This document shows positions 1 to 9,019 of a DNA stretch of 27,360 bases, piece by piece. The DNA is from a virus: the IMG/VR virus record IMGVR_UViG_3300009155_000206, positions 1 through 27,360 of that record. One strand, 5' to 3'. A program made the position numbers and the translations under genes. Below the pieces are notes generated by a model, which was given only the letters and a program-made list of their open reading frames with translations, was not told the origin of the DNA and made no database searches. The stretch's first letter is position 1. Each line of letters opens with the position of its first letter.

Positions 1-354
1 ATTGGCTCCACTGGGGCTACGGGAGTTGCTGGTGGTCAAGGTTCGACTGGAGCGACAGGTGCGACTGGTGTTATTGGCGCGACTGGAGTTGTCGGTTCTA
101 CGGGAGCTACTGGAGTTTTGGGTTCAACCGGCGCAACCGGCGCAACTGGAGTAGTTGGATCAACTGGATCAACTGGAGTCGTTGGAAGCACTGGAGTCGT
201 TGGAAGCACTGGGATTGATGGGGCCACAGGGGCCACTGGAGTTGTTGGATCGACTGGAGCCACTGGCGCAACAGGAATTGGAACCACAGGGGCCACCGGC
301 AGTACTGGAGCAACTGGTGTTGGCACTGCTGGAGCCACAGGAGCCACAGGCCCA
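1..354 (+). repeat. Gly-X-Y coding repeat (collagen-like)
   Basis: This is a tandem 9-nt-type coding repeat (variants of GGA-GCN-ACN and GGA-GTN-GTN) in the fibre gene. Every third codon is glycine across the whole visible stretch. Third-position variation shows it is old enough to have diverged at the DNA level. Such arrays change length easily by slippage or recombination. Confidence 0.9.
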
Positions 355-1449
355 GCTATTGCAACGCCTGTTTCGGTTGACCAGGGTGGGACTGCTGCAA
401 CTGATGCAGGGACTGCGCTGTTTAATCTGGGTTGCCCAGCGCATTATTGCATAGTCCGTGCATCCGCGTCGCAAACGCCAAATCTTTTGCCTTTTGCATA
501 TTTTGCGACTTGGACAACAAGTTCAACAACAGTAACACTAACGTCTGGAAATACTTCGGCCCTTGCTATTGGCATGACGCTTTCGCCAACGGCATTGAGA
601 ACTTTTGCAATCGCGAGCATCGTTGATTCCGTAACTTTTACGATTTCCGGAATCCCCACACTTGCGGGGACAGCAGCATCGTTGCCAATTTTCACCACGA
701 CAAACAGCACGTTTACATACCCGACTGGAGCGCAAACCGCCCTTGAAGGCAGGACTATAGTTGTTGGCGATGTTGTTCTTTTTTCGGGTCAAACCCAAAT
801 AACGACAATGGGGCCTTGGGTTTGCACGGTGCAAGGCGCGTTGGGAGTCTCGCAGGTAATGACGCGTCCAAGTTGGTTTACAGCAACAGGTTACCCAATT
901 GCCTGCACACTGCAACGCGGAAACGTAAGTGCGGGTCAAACGTATTCCGTGTACCAAGTCACACCGGCTGACTCAGATTTAGCTATTGGCCAAGTATCTC
1001 TAGCTGTGTCGCTTGTTGCGGCACGCGGGGCTGTTGCAGTTCTGGGGGGAAATACCTTCTCCGGCAAAAACACCTTCCAAGCTGGATCGTTAGGATCTGG
1101 CGCAGTACCTTTTGCGTTTCAGGCTGGTGTATTGATGACTACGCCGCAGGCGCATAGCGTCGAGTGGGACGGCCTGCTTGAGTACACAACGGCATTGATG
1201 ACCTTTGCCGGAACGTGGGGAACAGGCAGCACTACAATCACGCTCACAACCGGCACAACGTCTGGTCTTGTAGTTGGAGCAGCGATTGCTTCTGGTATTA
1301 CTGGAGCGGCTCAGTTGTTTGTTACGGCAATCACAGGCCGGCTGACATTCACCGTGGGAGCTAATCCAACCAACACAGGTTCAAGCACTGCATTTACAAT
1401 CGCAAACAGAGACAGTATTGTGACCACAAACTCTTTCGGAACCTACTAA
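1..1449 (+). CDS. Collagen-like phage tail fibre protein, 5' partial
   Basis: The reading frame is open from the first base, so the start lies to the left of the window; the TTG at 118 is only an internal codon. The first roughly 118 visible residues are Gly-X-Y triplets, mostly GAT, GST and GVV, which should form a collagen-like trimeric shaft. A tail-fibre-type motif ([19 protein letters not shown]) follows. The rest is Thr/Ser-rich beta-type sequence in which one domain occurs twice, at about nt 500-720 and nt 1198-1446. The protein ends in FGTY. Collagen-like shafts are common in phage fibres and usually carry host-contacting domains at the C-terminus. The next gene starts 4 nt after the stop. 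The role as a fibre is fairly sure; the receptor is unknown. Confidence 0.85.
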   Translation: MGSTGATGVAGGQGSTGATGATGVIGATGVVGSTGATGVLGSTGATGATGVVGSTGSTGVVGSTGVVGSTGIDGATGATGVVGSTGATGATGIGTTGATGSTGATGVGTAGATGATGPAIATPVSVDQGGTAATDAGTALFNLGCPAHYCIVRASASQTPNLLPFAYFATWTTSSTTVTLTSGNTSALAIGMTLSPTALRTFAIASIVDSVTFTISGIPTLAGTAASLPIFTTTNSTFTYPTGAQTALEGRTIVVGDVVLFSGQTQITTMGPWVCTVQGALGVSQVMTRPSWFTATGYPIACTLQRGNVSAGQTYSVYQVTPADSDLAIGQVSLAVSLVAARGAVAVLGGNTFSGKNTFQAGSLGSGAVPFAFQAGVLMTTPQAHSVEWDGLLEYTTALMTFAGTWGTGSTTITLTTGTTSGLVVGAAIASGITGAAQLFVTAITGRLTFTVGANPTNTGSSTAFTIANRDSIVTTNSFGTY

Positions 1450-1453
1450 CACT

Positions 1454-2641
1454 ATGTCTGTACCATTTAATCCAACGAGGAACGCAACGGCAGGTTCTAC
1501 TGCCGCTCCTACTACGTCTAACCTGACCACGACCGGGCAGTGCGCCATCAACGCCTATACCGGGACGTACTACATGCGGAAAGAGGACGCTACGATCAGC
1601 GACATCGTGGGTGATCGCCTGAGTGGGTTCCGCAACCGGCTGATCAATGGGAATATGGCAATCGACCAGCGGAACGCTGGGGCGAGTGTGACGCCCGCAG
1701 ATGGAGCATATACAGTAGATAGGTGGGCTGCTGGTTTAACTCAGGCTTCAAAATTTTCAATTCAACAGAATGCAGGTGCCATTTCTGGGCCAATTGGGCT
1801 TCCTAATTATTTAGGAGCAACATCATTAAGTGCTTACACAGTGCTTGCTGGTGATACTTTTAGAATTACTCAAGCGATTGAGGGTGTTAATTTTGCGGAC
1901 TTTGGATGGGGATCTGCTAGTGCATCTCCAGTTACATTGTCGTTTTGGGTTCGCTCGTCGAGTTTGACTGGAACTTTTGGTGGATCTCTAAGAAACTCTG
2001 CGTCAAATCGTAGTTATCCATTTACATATACAATTACCGCCGCAAGTACTTGGGAGCAAAAGACTGTTGTAATTGCGGGAGACACAAGTGGTACTTGGGT
2101 TGGAGCAACAAATGGAATTGGCGTGAGTTTAGCCTTCAGCCTTGGTTCTGGCGCTACATTTAGCGGAACTGCTGGGGCATGGGCCGCTGCAAACTATATT
2201 TCTGCAACTGGAGCAGTCTCACTTGTTGGCACCAACGCCGCTACGCTCTATGTCACCGGCGTCCAGCTTGAGAAGGGCCTAGTGCCTACTCCGTTCGAGG
2301 TGCGCTCTTACGGCACGGAGTTGGCGCTGTGCCAGAGGTATTTTTGTGCTCTAAACCCAACATCAACACTGGCTCTTGCGTTGAGCACAACGACTGCACG
2401 CGTGGGATTGCAGCCACAGTCAAAAATGCGAACAACTCCAACTTTCAGCAAAATTGGAAATTTAGTAAGACTTGTTGGAGTTGCAACTGATTCAACTCAG
2501 TCTGCTGAGAGTTTTACTGATGCAAGCAGTAGTGCGTCATTGGCTATTGTTCAATTGGGAAACTTTTCTGGATTAGTAGCTGGATCTGTTTATGTTGTAG
2601 CTGATCAAGCAGCACAAATTGGATTAAATTCTGAACTGTAA
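1454..2641 (+). CDS. Tail fibre / receptor-binding-type protein
   Basis: The product is 395 residues long. The motif [19 protein letters not shown] at about residues 57-75 and the motif [20 protein letters not shown] at about residues 271-290 are widespread in phage tail-tip and fibre proteins, where they flank a beta-rich, carbohydrate-binding-like domain. The N-terminal part, with the sequence [20 protein letters not shown], is a likely attachment segment. Base composition is uneven: the two conserved segments are GC-rich, while the middle (about 1740-2220) and the 3' end (about 2340-2640) are AT-rich. That suggests exchangeable receptor-binding modules. No strong ribosome binding site is visible, and translation may be coupled to the fibre gene that stops 4 nt upstream. 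Confidence 0.8.
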   Translation: MSVPFNPTRNATAGSTAAPTTSNLTTTGQCAINAYTGTYYMRKEDATISDIVGDRLSGFRNRLINGNMAIDQRNAGASVTPADGAYTVDRWAAGLTQASKFSIQQNAGAISGPIGLPNYLGATSLSAYTVLAGDTFRITQAIEGVNFADFGWGSASASPVTLSFWVRSSSLTGTFGGSLRNSASNRSYPFTYTITAASTWEQKTVVIAGDTSGTWVGATNGIGVSLAFSLGSGATFSGTAGAWAAANYISATGAVSLVGTNAATLYVTGVQLEKGLVPTPFEVRSYGTELALCQRYFCALNPTSTLALALSTTTARVGLQPQSKMRTTPTFSKIGNLVRLVGVATDSTQSAESFTDASSSASLAIVQLGNFSGLVAGSVYVVADQAAQIGLNSEL

Positions 2642-2642
2642 T

Positions 2643-2801
2643 ATGTATAAACTAAACCTTCTTTTGCCAGAAAACAAAGTTACATCTGTGACCAGAATTT
2701 CTGATGGAGCCTGCATTCCATTCGACCCAGCCAATACAGACTACCAAGCCTACCTAGCGTGGCTGGCAGAAGGAAACACACCGTTGCCTGCTAACGAGTA
2801 G
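2643..2801 (+). CDS. Small tail-fibre-associated protein (52 aa)
   Basis: This short ORF starts 1 nt after the stop of the fibre gene and encodes 52 residues. Its second half reads [20 protein letters not shown] and continues with [14 protein letters not shown]. This pattern (I-P-x-D-P-x-N-x-D-Y followed by a W-L-A-x-G-N-x-P motif) is common at the ends of phage tail-fibre assembly proteins and small fibre partners. Position and motif suggest a fibre chaperone or tip protein. The exact role is inferred. Confidence 0.72.
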   Translation: MYKLNLLLPENKVTSVTRISDGACIPFDPANTDYQAYLAWLAEGNTPLPANE

Positions 2802-2843
2802 TTTTCGCTTGCAGGTATAACCTGTCCGAATAGCTTGTCGGCA

Positions 2844-3986
2844 ATGACACAAATCCATTGCCTAGCCGTGCCACATACCATCAGCAATGATGACTATGTG
2901 GCTTGTGCTTTTACTCAGAAAGTCCGCAAGTTCTTGACGATGTTCAAGGACTCGACCAAGTACCGCACGGTCCACTACGGCCACCCTGAGTCAGTCACCG
3001 ACGCGCATGAACACGTCGATGTGACTGACAACAAGACGCTTGTTGCTGCGTATGGGGAGTACGACTGGAAAAAGAACCTGTTTAAGCATGGGATCACGGA
3101 TCTGGCTCATACCGTGTTTAACGAGAGAGCTGCCAAGGAAATCAAGGCTAGGAAGAAGAAGGGCGATCTTGTGCTTTGCTTTTGGGGAGGCACACAAGCA
3201 GCGGCAGAATCAGCCAACGAATCAGATCTTATCGTTGTTGAGCCTGGGATAGGCTCAGGCGGGGCTTTCGCTCAGTTCCGGTGCTACGAGTCGTATCCGC
3301 TGAAAGCGGCTTTTGTGGGCACGCAGGGCGTCTCTTACTGCGATCCAAAGTGGTACTGGAGAGTGGTCCCGAATTACTTTAATCTGAACGATTTTAGTCC
3401 AGATGAAGACCGGGAAGAGTTTGCTCTCTACATCGGCAGGATCGGCAGAAACAAGGGACTGGATATCGCGATTGATGCCTGCTCCAGAATGGGAGTTAAG
3501 CTCAAAGTATGCGGTCAAGGCAGCTCCACTGATGTTGGCTATGATGAATGGCCCAGCCATGTGGAGTATTTGGGATACGCTGACATCGCTACTCGAAAGC
3601 AACTTATGGGCACGGCCAAGTTTGGCTTTCTCCTCTCGACGTACTGGGAGCCATTCGGGGGCACGGCAGTTGAGATGATGCTCTCCGGGTGCGTGCCGAT
3701 CTGTTCTGATGCCGGTGCGATGACCGAGTATATTGTGGATGGCGTGAACGGATTTCGCTGCAACACGATGGGCGACATCCTCAGAGCCATCAGACTAGTA
3801 CCAACTATTCGGCGCGACCGAATGGTTCGGTTTGCCCAAGATAACTTCTCACTTGATGCCGTGCGGCCCAAGTTTGAGCGTGCCTTTGATGACTTCTCTG
3901 ATGTCTTTAACGCCGGCGGTTGGTATGAAGACCACAATAGAGAATTGTCAGGCGTTGGACTCGAATACAAAGCATTGTACCTATGA
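2844..3986 (+). CDS. Glycosyltransferase, GT-B fold (GT4-like)
   Basis: The product has 380 residues from the ATG at 2844; a TTG at 2835 could add three residues. No strong ribosome binding site separates the two. The C-terminal half is a typical retaining GT-B domain. FALYIGRIGRNKGLDIAIDA starts the donor-binding half, and EPFGGTAVE carries the two glutamates of the EX7E motif. SGCVPICSDAGAMTEYIVDG and NGF follow, as in GT4 enzymes. There is no signal peptide or membrane segment, so it should act in the cytoplasm and transfer a sugar from a nucleotide donor. The acceptor is unknown: fibre protein, cell-wall precursor and DNA are all possible. The 4-nt overlap with the methyltransferase points to a joint function. 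Confidence 0.85.
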   Translation: MTQIHCLAVPHTISNDDYVACAFTQKVRKFLTMFKDSTKYRTVHYGHPESVTDAHEHVDVTDNKTLVAAYGEYDWKKNLFKHGITDLAHTVFNERAAKEIKARKKKGDLVLCFWGGTQAAAESANESDLIVVEPGIGSGGAFAQFRCYESYPLKAAFVGTQGVSYCDPKWYWRVVPNYFNLNDFSPDEDREEFALYIGRIGRNKGLDIAIDACSRMGVKLKVCGQGSSTDVGYDEWPSHVEYLGYADIATRKQLMGTAKFGFLLSTYWEPFGGTAVEMMLSGCVPICSDAGAMTEYIVDGVNGFRCNTMGDILRAIRLVPTIRRDRMVRFAQDNFSLDAVRPKFERAFDDFSDVFNAGGWYEDHNRELSGVGLEYKALYL

Positions 3987-4513
3987 GAATTATTGATGTT
4001 GGCTGCGGCCCCGGAATCTATGTGAAAGCCCTGCGGGAGGCTGGAGTAGATGCAGATGGAGTCGATCTGGACCCAGCGTGTCCATACGACATCATGGATG
4101 TATTTTCTGACGAGTTTGAGGCCAAATACAAAGGCTATGACTTAGCCATGTGTCTTGAGGTCGCAGAGCACTTGCCAGAGTCAAAGGCTGGCGACCTTGT
4201 CAAAAGGCTTACTGCGCTTGCTCCTACGGTCTTGTTTTCTGCCGCTGTGCCCAATCAAGGCGGACACGGCCACATAAACTGCCAGCCAAAGGAGTACTGG
4301 ATCGGCAAATTTGCGGAACTTAATTACGTTGTGGATTCGGTATCGACTCTCAAGCTTCTGGATTTCATTACGTCTGGATACCACATGGGGTGGTTTAGAA
4401 ATAATGCCGTAGTTTTCAAGCAATATGGAGCAACCTGCTATGCCAGCATCATCGAAGAGGAAACACCACAGGCGGTAAGGCTTGCTGAGTACCTGTCCCA
4501 AAATAAGCTTTAA
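3983..4513 (+). CDS. Class I SAM-dependent methyltransferase
   Basis: The start codon overlaps the glycosyltransferase stop (ATGA), so the two are translationally coupled. Residues 3-11 (IIDVGCGPG) form the glycine-rich SAM-binding loop. VDLDP at about residues 27-31 fits motif II, and AMCLEVAEHLPE at about residues 55-66 is the post-motif region typical of small-molecule and sugar methyltransferases. HGHINCQPKEYW resembles the late motif of UbiE/MTF_23-like enzymes. At 176 residues it is a minimal Rossmann methyltransferase with no target-recognition domain, so DNA methylation is unlikely. It may methylate a sugar added by its neighbour. The family is sure; the substrate is not. Confidence 0.85.
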   Translation: MRIIDVGCGPGIYVKALREAGVDADGVDLDPACPYDIMDVFSDEFEAKYKGYDLAMCLEVAEHLPESKAGDLVKRLTALAPTVLFSAAVPNQGGHGHINCQPKEYWIGKFAELNYVVDSVSTLKLLDFITSGYHMGWFRNNAVVFKQYGATCYASIIEEETPQAVRLAEYLSQNKL

Positions 4514-4557
4514 GCAGCTTGATTGATAGCTACCGTTCGTGTATTTACACACTAGAA

Positions 4558-5970
4558 ATGCAGGTATCAGTTCCAATCCTGAACGGGATCTACACGGACA
4601 ATGCCTCGGACTTCCGCGTGGAGTATCCGAGGAACCTGATTCCTGTGCTTCAGGGTAGCGGAATTTCCAATGGGTACTTCAGGCCCGCCGACGGTATCGT
4701 TGCCGCTGGCAGCGGACCTGGGGTAGACCGTGGAGGAATCGAATGGAACGGTGTCCACTACCGAGTGATGGGGACAAAGCTTGTCTCCATATCGGCCTCA
4801 AACGTAGTGACTGTACTGGGCACCCTTGGCGGCTCTGGACAGGTAACAATGGATTACTCGTTCGATTATCTCGCAATTGCTTCGAGTGATCAGCTCTGGC
4901 TCTACAAGCCAGGCGAAGGTTTGAATCAGAACGTGGATCCGGATCTCGGTAATGTCATCGATATGGCTTGGGTCGATGGCTACTTTATGACGACCGACGG
5001 TCAGTATCTGATCGTCACCGAACTGGGTGATCCATTCTCCGTGAACCCGCTCAAGTATGGGTCCTCGGAAGCAGACCCGGATCCGATTGTGGCGCTCCTG
5101 AAGGTTCGGAACGAGATCTACGCACTCAACCGACACACCATTGAAGCGTTCCAAAACGTAGGTGGCGCTCTGTTCCCATTCCAGCGCATTGAAGGCGCTC
5201 AGGTGCAACGCGGAGCCATCGGCACGAATGCCTGCTGCCTCTTCATGGAGTCCATTGCATTTGTTGGCGGTGGTCGTAATGAAGCGCCGGCAGTGTGGTT
5301 TGTCACCGGCGGGAACTCCGAGAAGATCTCCACCCGCGAAGTTGATCAGATTCTTGAAACGTACAGCGAATCAGTGCTGTCGCAGACTCTTCTTGAGGCA
5401 AAGGTCGATAAGGGCTACCGCCATCTGTACATTCACTTACCGGATCGCACACTTGTCTTTGATGGAGCTGCCACTGCTCTCTCAAAGGAGCCAGTGTGGT
5501 TTGTGCTTTCAAGCGGTACGGCTGAAGCTTTCACTCAGTACAGAGCCAAGAACATGGTATGGGTGGGTGACAAGTGGTATGTCGGTGACCCCCAAAGTTC
5601 AAACTTTGGATATTTTACTGATCAAATCTCCAGTCATTGGAACCAGATAGTACGCTGGGGATTTGGGACAACCATTTTGTACGCTCAGAACAAAGGGGGC
5701 ATCTTTTACGATCTGGAGTTAGTTCCAATCTCTGGGAACGCCACATTTGGTGCAGACCCAAGCATCTGGCTCTCGTACACCGAGGACGGTCAGACTTGGA
5801 GTCAGGAGCGCGTTGCTAGTGCTGGTAAAACTGGCAACAGAGCAAAACGCATTGTCTGGTTCCAACAAGGCCGCATGAGACAGTGGAGAGGCTACCGGTT
5901 CCGTGGCACCAGTGATGCGCACATTTCTTTTGCGCGGCTAGACGCGAATATTGAGCCACTGAGCGTGTGA
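4558..5970 (+). CDS. P22 gp10-like tail hub / packaged-DNA stabilisation protein
   Basis: From the ATG at 4558 the product has 470 residues, almost the length of P22 gp10 (about 472). The N-terminus (MQVSVPILNGIYTDNASDFR) matches the start of that family, which supports this ATG over the TTG at 4519. Family-like features follow: a repetitive beta sequence, the GDPFSVNPLKYGSSEADPDP region, RNEIYALNRHTIEAFQNVGG at about residues 182-201, and a repeat resembling a beta-propeller. In P22, gp10 sits below the gp4 adaptor and holds DNA in the filled head. Here it opens the tail and ejection module, as in P22 gene order. Only weak ribosome binding sequence is seen upstream. Confidence 0.88.
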   Translation: MQVSVPILNGIYTDNASDFRVEYPRNLIPVLQGSGISNGYFRPADGIVAAGSGPGVDRGGIEWNGVHYRVMGTKLVSISASNVVTVLGTLGGSGQVTMDYSFDYLAIASSDQLWLYKPGEGLNQNVDPDLGNVIDMAWVDGYFMTTDGQYLIVTELGDPFSVNPLKYGSSEADPDPIVALLKVRNEIYALNRHTIEAFQNVGGALFPFQRIEGAQVQRGAIGTNACCLFMESIAFVGGGRNEAPAVWFVTGGNSEKISTREVDQILETYSESVLSQTLLEAKVDKGYRHLYIHLPDRTLVFDGAATALSKEPVWFVLSSGTAEAFTQYRAKNMVWVGDKWYVGDPQSSNFGYFTDQISSHWNQIVRWGFGTTILYAQNKGGIFYDLELVPISGNATFGADPSIWLSYTEDGQTWSQERVASAGKTGNRAKRIVWFQQGRMRQWRGYRFRGTSDAHISFARLDANIEPLSV

Positions 5971-5971
5971 T

Positions 5972-6268
5972 ATGGCTGACGGCCCATACAAGATCACACG
6001 CGCCGAGCTGGCCCAGTTTCTGCCTTCTCCTCGGGCGATCCGGGCTTTTGAGCAGCTCTTTGATATTGTCCCTGGTGACATCAATATCATTAACGCCGAA
6101 ATTGTGGCGCTTGGAATAGCCGTCACTGCTGTTGATGTAAAAGCCACAACGGCAATTGGAAAGGCCGACGCTGCGCAGTCTAGCGCAAATGCCGCGCAGT
6201 CCACAGCAACTGAAGCTTTGACCAAGGTCAATCAGCTTTTGGAAAATATAGACTTTGGAACCTACTGA
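5972..6268 (+). CDS. Small coiled-coil virion-region protein (98 aa)
   Basis: The start lies 1 nt after the gp10-like stop. The N-terminal half (MADGPYKITRAELAQFLPSP followed by RAIRAFEQLFDI) is a conserved-looking opening seen in small phage proteins encoded near tail genes. Residues 55-90 are Ala-rich heptads (KADAAQSSANAAQSTATEAL) that should form a coiled coil. The last residues are FGTY, as in the fibre at the left edge. P22 has its trimeric tail needle gene (26) at this point in the order, so a needle-like or small virion role is possible. Sequence similarity to the needle is not visible, and the function is inferred from position only. Confidence 0.7.
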   Translation: MADGPYKITRAELAQFLPSPRAIRAFEQLFDIVPGDINIINAEIVALGIAVTAVDVKATTAIGKADAAQSSANAAQSTATEALTKVNQLLENIDFGTY

Positions 6269-6284
6269 GGGTAGGATTGATGCA

Positions 6285-6746
6285 ATGGATTGTGAACTCA
6301 CAGCGCCAGTAAACGATCAAATCGAGGCCGTTGAACAGAAGTTACTTCAACTGCCTCAGATTGATTGCCCGCTTGTGCACAGATTTGCACCATCTGTTTA
6401 TATGCGCGAAGTCACAATGCCAGTTGGTTCATTTGTGATTGGACATGAGCATAATACAGAGCATTTTAATGTTGTTTTAACAGGAAAAGCCAGAGTGATG
6501 ATAGACGGAATGGTTGAAGATATTGTTGCTCCATGTGTGTTTGTATCCAAGCCATCTGTTAGAAAGATTCTATTTATTGTCGAAGAGATGAAATGGGCAA
6601 CAGTTCATCCAACTGAAGAGACAAATCTTGAAGTGCTTGATTCGGTATTAATTACAAAAAGTAATGCCTTTGTTGCTCACGCTGAGGTGAAGGCAATGGA
6701 GGACAGTTTTAATCCAGAAAAAGGAGGTTTATTATGGCTTGGGTAG
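6285..6746 (+). CDS. Cupin-fold protein of the virion module
   Basis: The ATG at 6285 has a GAGGGTAGG purine stretch upstream and fits better than the in-frame TTG at 6255, which lies inside the previous gene. The product has 153 residues. Residues 48-66 (GSFVIGHEHNTEHFNVVLTG) carry the cupin motif 1 pattern, with H54, H56 and E59 as likely metal ligands. H108 (WATVHPTEE) fits motif 2. The cupin fold is fairly clear, but substrates vary widely in this superfamily and no enzyme class can be chosen. Similar small cupins occur among podovirus tail genes, where they may be structural. The 3' end overlaps the gp7-like gene by 13 nt. Confidence 0.75.
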   Translation: MDCELTAPVNDQIEAVEQKLLQLPQIDCPLVHRFAPSVYMREVTMPVGSFVIGHEHNTEHFNVVLTGKARVMIDGMVEDIVAPCVFVSKPSVRKILFIVEEMKWATVHPTEETNLEVLDSVLITKSNAFVAHAEVKAMEDSFNPEKGGLLWLG

Positions 6747-7600
6747 CAGTAGCTATTGGAACTGCGGCAGTAATTGGAGCGGGTGCATCGTATGTTGCAT
6801 CCAGTAATGCTGCGGATGCTGCACAAGAAGCAGCGCAGACTCAGGCAACTGCTCAAGAAAAGGCAACAGCGGCTCAAACAGCGGCTCAAGACCAAGCGAT
6901 CACAGAGCAGCGTCGGCAGTTTGATAAAATACAAGAGCTGCTTTCTCCGTATACACAAGCTGGTCCAGGTGCGCTTCAAGGAATGCAGGGGCTTGCCGGA
7001 CTACGCGGTGCTGGAGAGCAGCAGGCATCAATTGACCAGATTAAGCAGTCTGCTCAGTACCAAGAGTTGGCCCGGCAGGGAGAACAAGGGATCCTTCAGA
7101 ATGCTTCTGCCACTGGTGGTCTTCGAGGAGGAAATGTACAGGCTGCACTAGCTCAATTTCGGCCTTCGCTTCTAAACCAACTTATTGAAAGTCAATATAG
7201 CAAACTGGCTGGATTGACTTCACTAGGACAAGCATCAGCGGCTGGCACAGCGGCGGCTGGGCAGCAGTCAGCCACAAACATTGGCAATCTTTATTCGGCA
7301 CAAGGTGCTACACAGGCCGCTGGATACACAGGAATCGGCCAAGCTCAAGCCGGGGGTATCATTGGAGCTGCAAACGCTCAAGCGCAAGGCACGGCTTCAA
7401 TGATAGGAGGAATTAACTCAGGTATTCAGGGATACGCGATGTTAAATGCCGCAAATGCTCCAAGCATGAATTCTGGAATCGGAACAGGTGGGTTTGCAGG
7501 AACCTATGGGCAGGCTCAGGCCATGTACGGAGGCGCTCCGCTTGGTTATCAAACTCCAATGGGACCCGGGGCTCCTGGTGGATATTACAAAGCTCAATAA
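6734..7600 (+). CDS. P22 gp7-like DNA ejection (injection) protein
   Basis: A strong ribosome binding site (AAAAAGGAGG, ending 6 nt before the ATG) marks the start. The 288-residue product begins with a short hydrophobic helix (WVAVAIGTAAVIGAGASYVA), followed by an Ala/Gln-rich helical stretch. Then come family hallmarks: QRRQFDKIQELLSPYTQAG at about residues 60-78, GILQNASATGGLRGGNVQAA at about residues 119-138, and LAQFRPSLLNQLIESQYSKL after it. In P22, gp7 is carried in the virion and leaves with the DNA to build the channel across the envelope. P22 gp7 is about 229 residues; this one has a longer Gly/Ala-rich C-terminus. It heads a three-gene ejection set. Confidence 0.9.
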   Translation: MAWVAVAIGTAAVIGAGASYVASSNAADAAQEAAQTQATAQEKATAAQTAAQDQAITEQRRQFDKIQELLSPYTQAGPGALQGMQGLAGLRGAGEQQASIDQIKQSAQYQELARQGEQGILQNASATGGLRGGNVQAALAQFRPSLLNQLIESQYSKLAGLTSLGQASAAGTAAAGQQSATNIGNLYSAQGATQAAGYTGIGQAQAGGIIGAANAQAQGTASMIGGINSGIQGYAMLNAANAPSMNSGIGTGGFAGTYGQAQAMYGGAPLGYQTPMGPGAPGGYYKAQ

Positions 7601-7605
7601 CTTTT

Positions 7606-9018
7606 ATGCCTGCACCATACGACTACACGGTAAATATCCCTCAGCCTCCGGCGCAGAACTTCTTGCAGAGTCTGCTCGGGATTCAGCAGCTCAAGGGGCT
7701 TCAGCAGCAGAGCCAGCTTGCCGAGCAGCAGGCTGGAATCCAAGCGCAGCAGGCGCAGTTCGCGCAGCAGATGCAGCCGCTTCAGCTTCAAACAGAGCAG
7801 GCGCGACTTGAGCAGATTGGGCAGTCTACAGCAACAGGAGCAGAGGCACTGCGTCAGGGTAAAATTACGTTTGAGCAAACACAGCAGGATCGTGTCCGCC
7901 AAATGGAGCAGCAAGCTGTTGCACAAGCGCAGCAGCAACAGCTTTTTGGAAAGCTGAATGCTTTGGGGGCAAATGCTTCAATGTCTGAAATTGTTCCAAT
8001 CGCTAATCAGCTTCTTTTGCTTCCAGGTGGGCCTGCTATCTCTAAACAGGCAATGGAAAACTTTAGTGCACTTCCTGAAGAATTTCAAAAGCTCTCAAAG
8101 ATGACATTGGTAACGGCAACAGGGCAACTTGACGCTGGGGATATTGAAGGCGCAAAAACGACATATAACACTTTTGAAAAAGCTGTCAGAAATTCTGCTG
8201 GAAATAACCCAAGGTTAACACAATTGGCAGATGGCATAAAAGCTCAAAAAATGATTTTGGAACTTCCTGACAACAGGGGAGTTAATGTCGGAAAGCTTAC
8301 TGCTGCTCAAGCGCTTGGAGTCATTGATCCGACTGCCCTAAACGCGATCACTGCTGCCAGAAAGCAAGAAGCAGAAACTCCAATGAGGGCAGCGGAATTA
8401 GAGGGCAAGCAATTAGAAAATAGGTTAGCAGAACAAAAGCTTGCTGGGGGTTTAGATCCACAGGAAAAAGCTAAAGCTGAAGCAGCAGAGCGCGCTCACA
8501 TTGAGTCGCAGCCATTTGTACGCGGATACCTGACGAAGCGAGAAGCTTTTGACATGATTAAAACCGCAGATCCAACTGCGTCTGGCGATGAGTCTATTTT
8601 GACCCAGTTTGTCAAAATGGGTGATCCGGGGTCCGTTGTGAGTGTTACAGAAAAAGGTGGCACAAAAAATGTCACTGTTGGTGATTATATTGCGTCTCTT
8701 CAGGCAAAGCTAACAAACGAGGGATCACTTGGTCCAGCAAAGCGAAAAGAGCTTAAGGACCAAGCATTTCAGATGCTAAAGACATCCGAAAAAGCCTACA
8801 AAGAATACACAGGAAATCTTGAACCTGTGTATAGAGAACGAGGACTTAATTCTAAAAACATCTTTGTGCTTCCGAGTAGCGAGCAGCTTCGTGAGGATGC
8901 AAAGAAACAAACTGCCGGTCCTGCCGGAGCGCCTGGGGTTTCAATTAACGTAGGAACATCGCCGGTTGCCCCCAGTTACACTCCACCCACTGGGGTAACA
9001 ATTAAGAGCGTACGCTAA
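7606..9018 (+). CDS. P22 gp20-like DNA ejection protein
   Basis: The product is 470 residues, close to P22 gp20 (about 471), and follows the gp7-like gene by 5 nt. Residues 10-110 are Gln/Ala-rich and should form long helices and coiled coil (LLGIQQLKGLQQQSQLAEQQ and following). The middle is helical without clear motifs. The C-terminal 35 residues are Pro/Gly-rich and probably disordered. There is no signal peptide, as expected for a virion-carried protein ejected into the cell. The assignment rests on composition, length and gene order more than on strict motifs. Confidence 0.82.
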   Translation: MPAPYDYTVNIPQPPAQNFLQSLLGIQQLKGLQQQSQLAEQQAGIQAQQAQFAQQMQPLQLQTEQARLEQIGQSTATGAEALRQGKITFEQTQQDRVRQMEQQAVAQAQQQQLFGKLNALGANASMSEIVPIANQLLLLPGGPAISKQAMENFSALPEEFQKLSKMTLVTATGQLDAGDIEGAKTTYNTFEKAVRNSAGNNPRLTQLADGIKAQKMILELPDNRGVNVGKLTAAQALGVIDPTALNAITAARKQEAETPMRAAELEGKQLENRLAEQKLAGGLDPQEKAKAEAAERAHIESQPFVRGYLTKREAFDMIKTADPTASGDESILTQFVKMGDPGSVVSVTEKGGTKNVTVGDYIASLQAKLTNEGSLGPAKRKELKDQAFQMLKTSEKAYKEYTGNLEPVYRERGLNSKNIFVLPSSEQLREDAKKQTAGPAGAPGVSINVGTSPVAPSYTPPTGVTIKSVR

Positions 9019-9019
9019 T

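Noticed and set aside
36-347. Pro/Val/Ala repeat protein on the minus strand
   Set aside because: It is the antisense reading of the collagen-like Gly-X-Y repeat and has no independent support.
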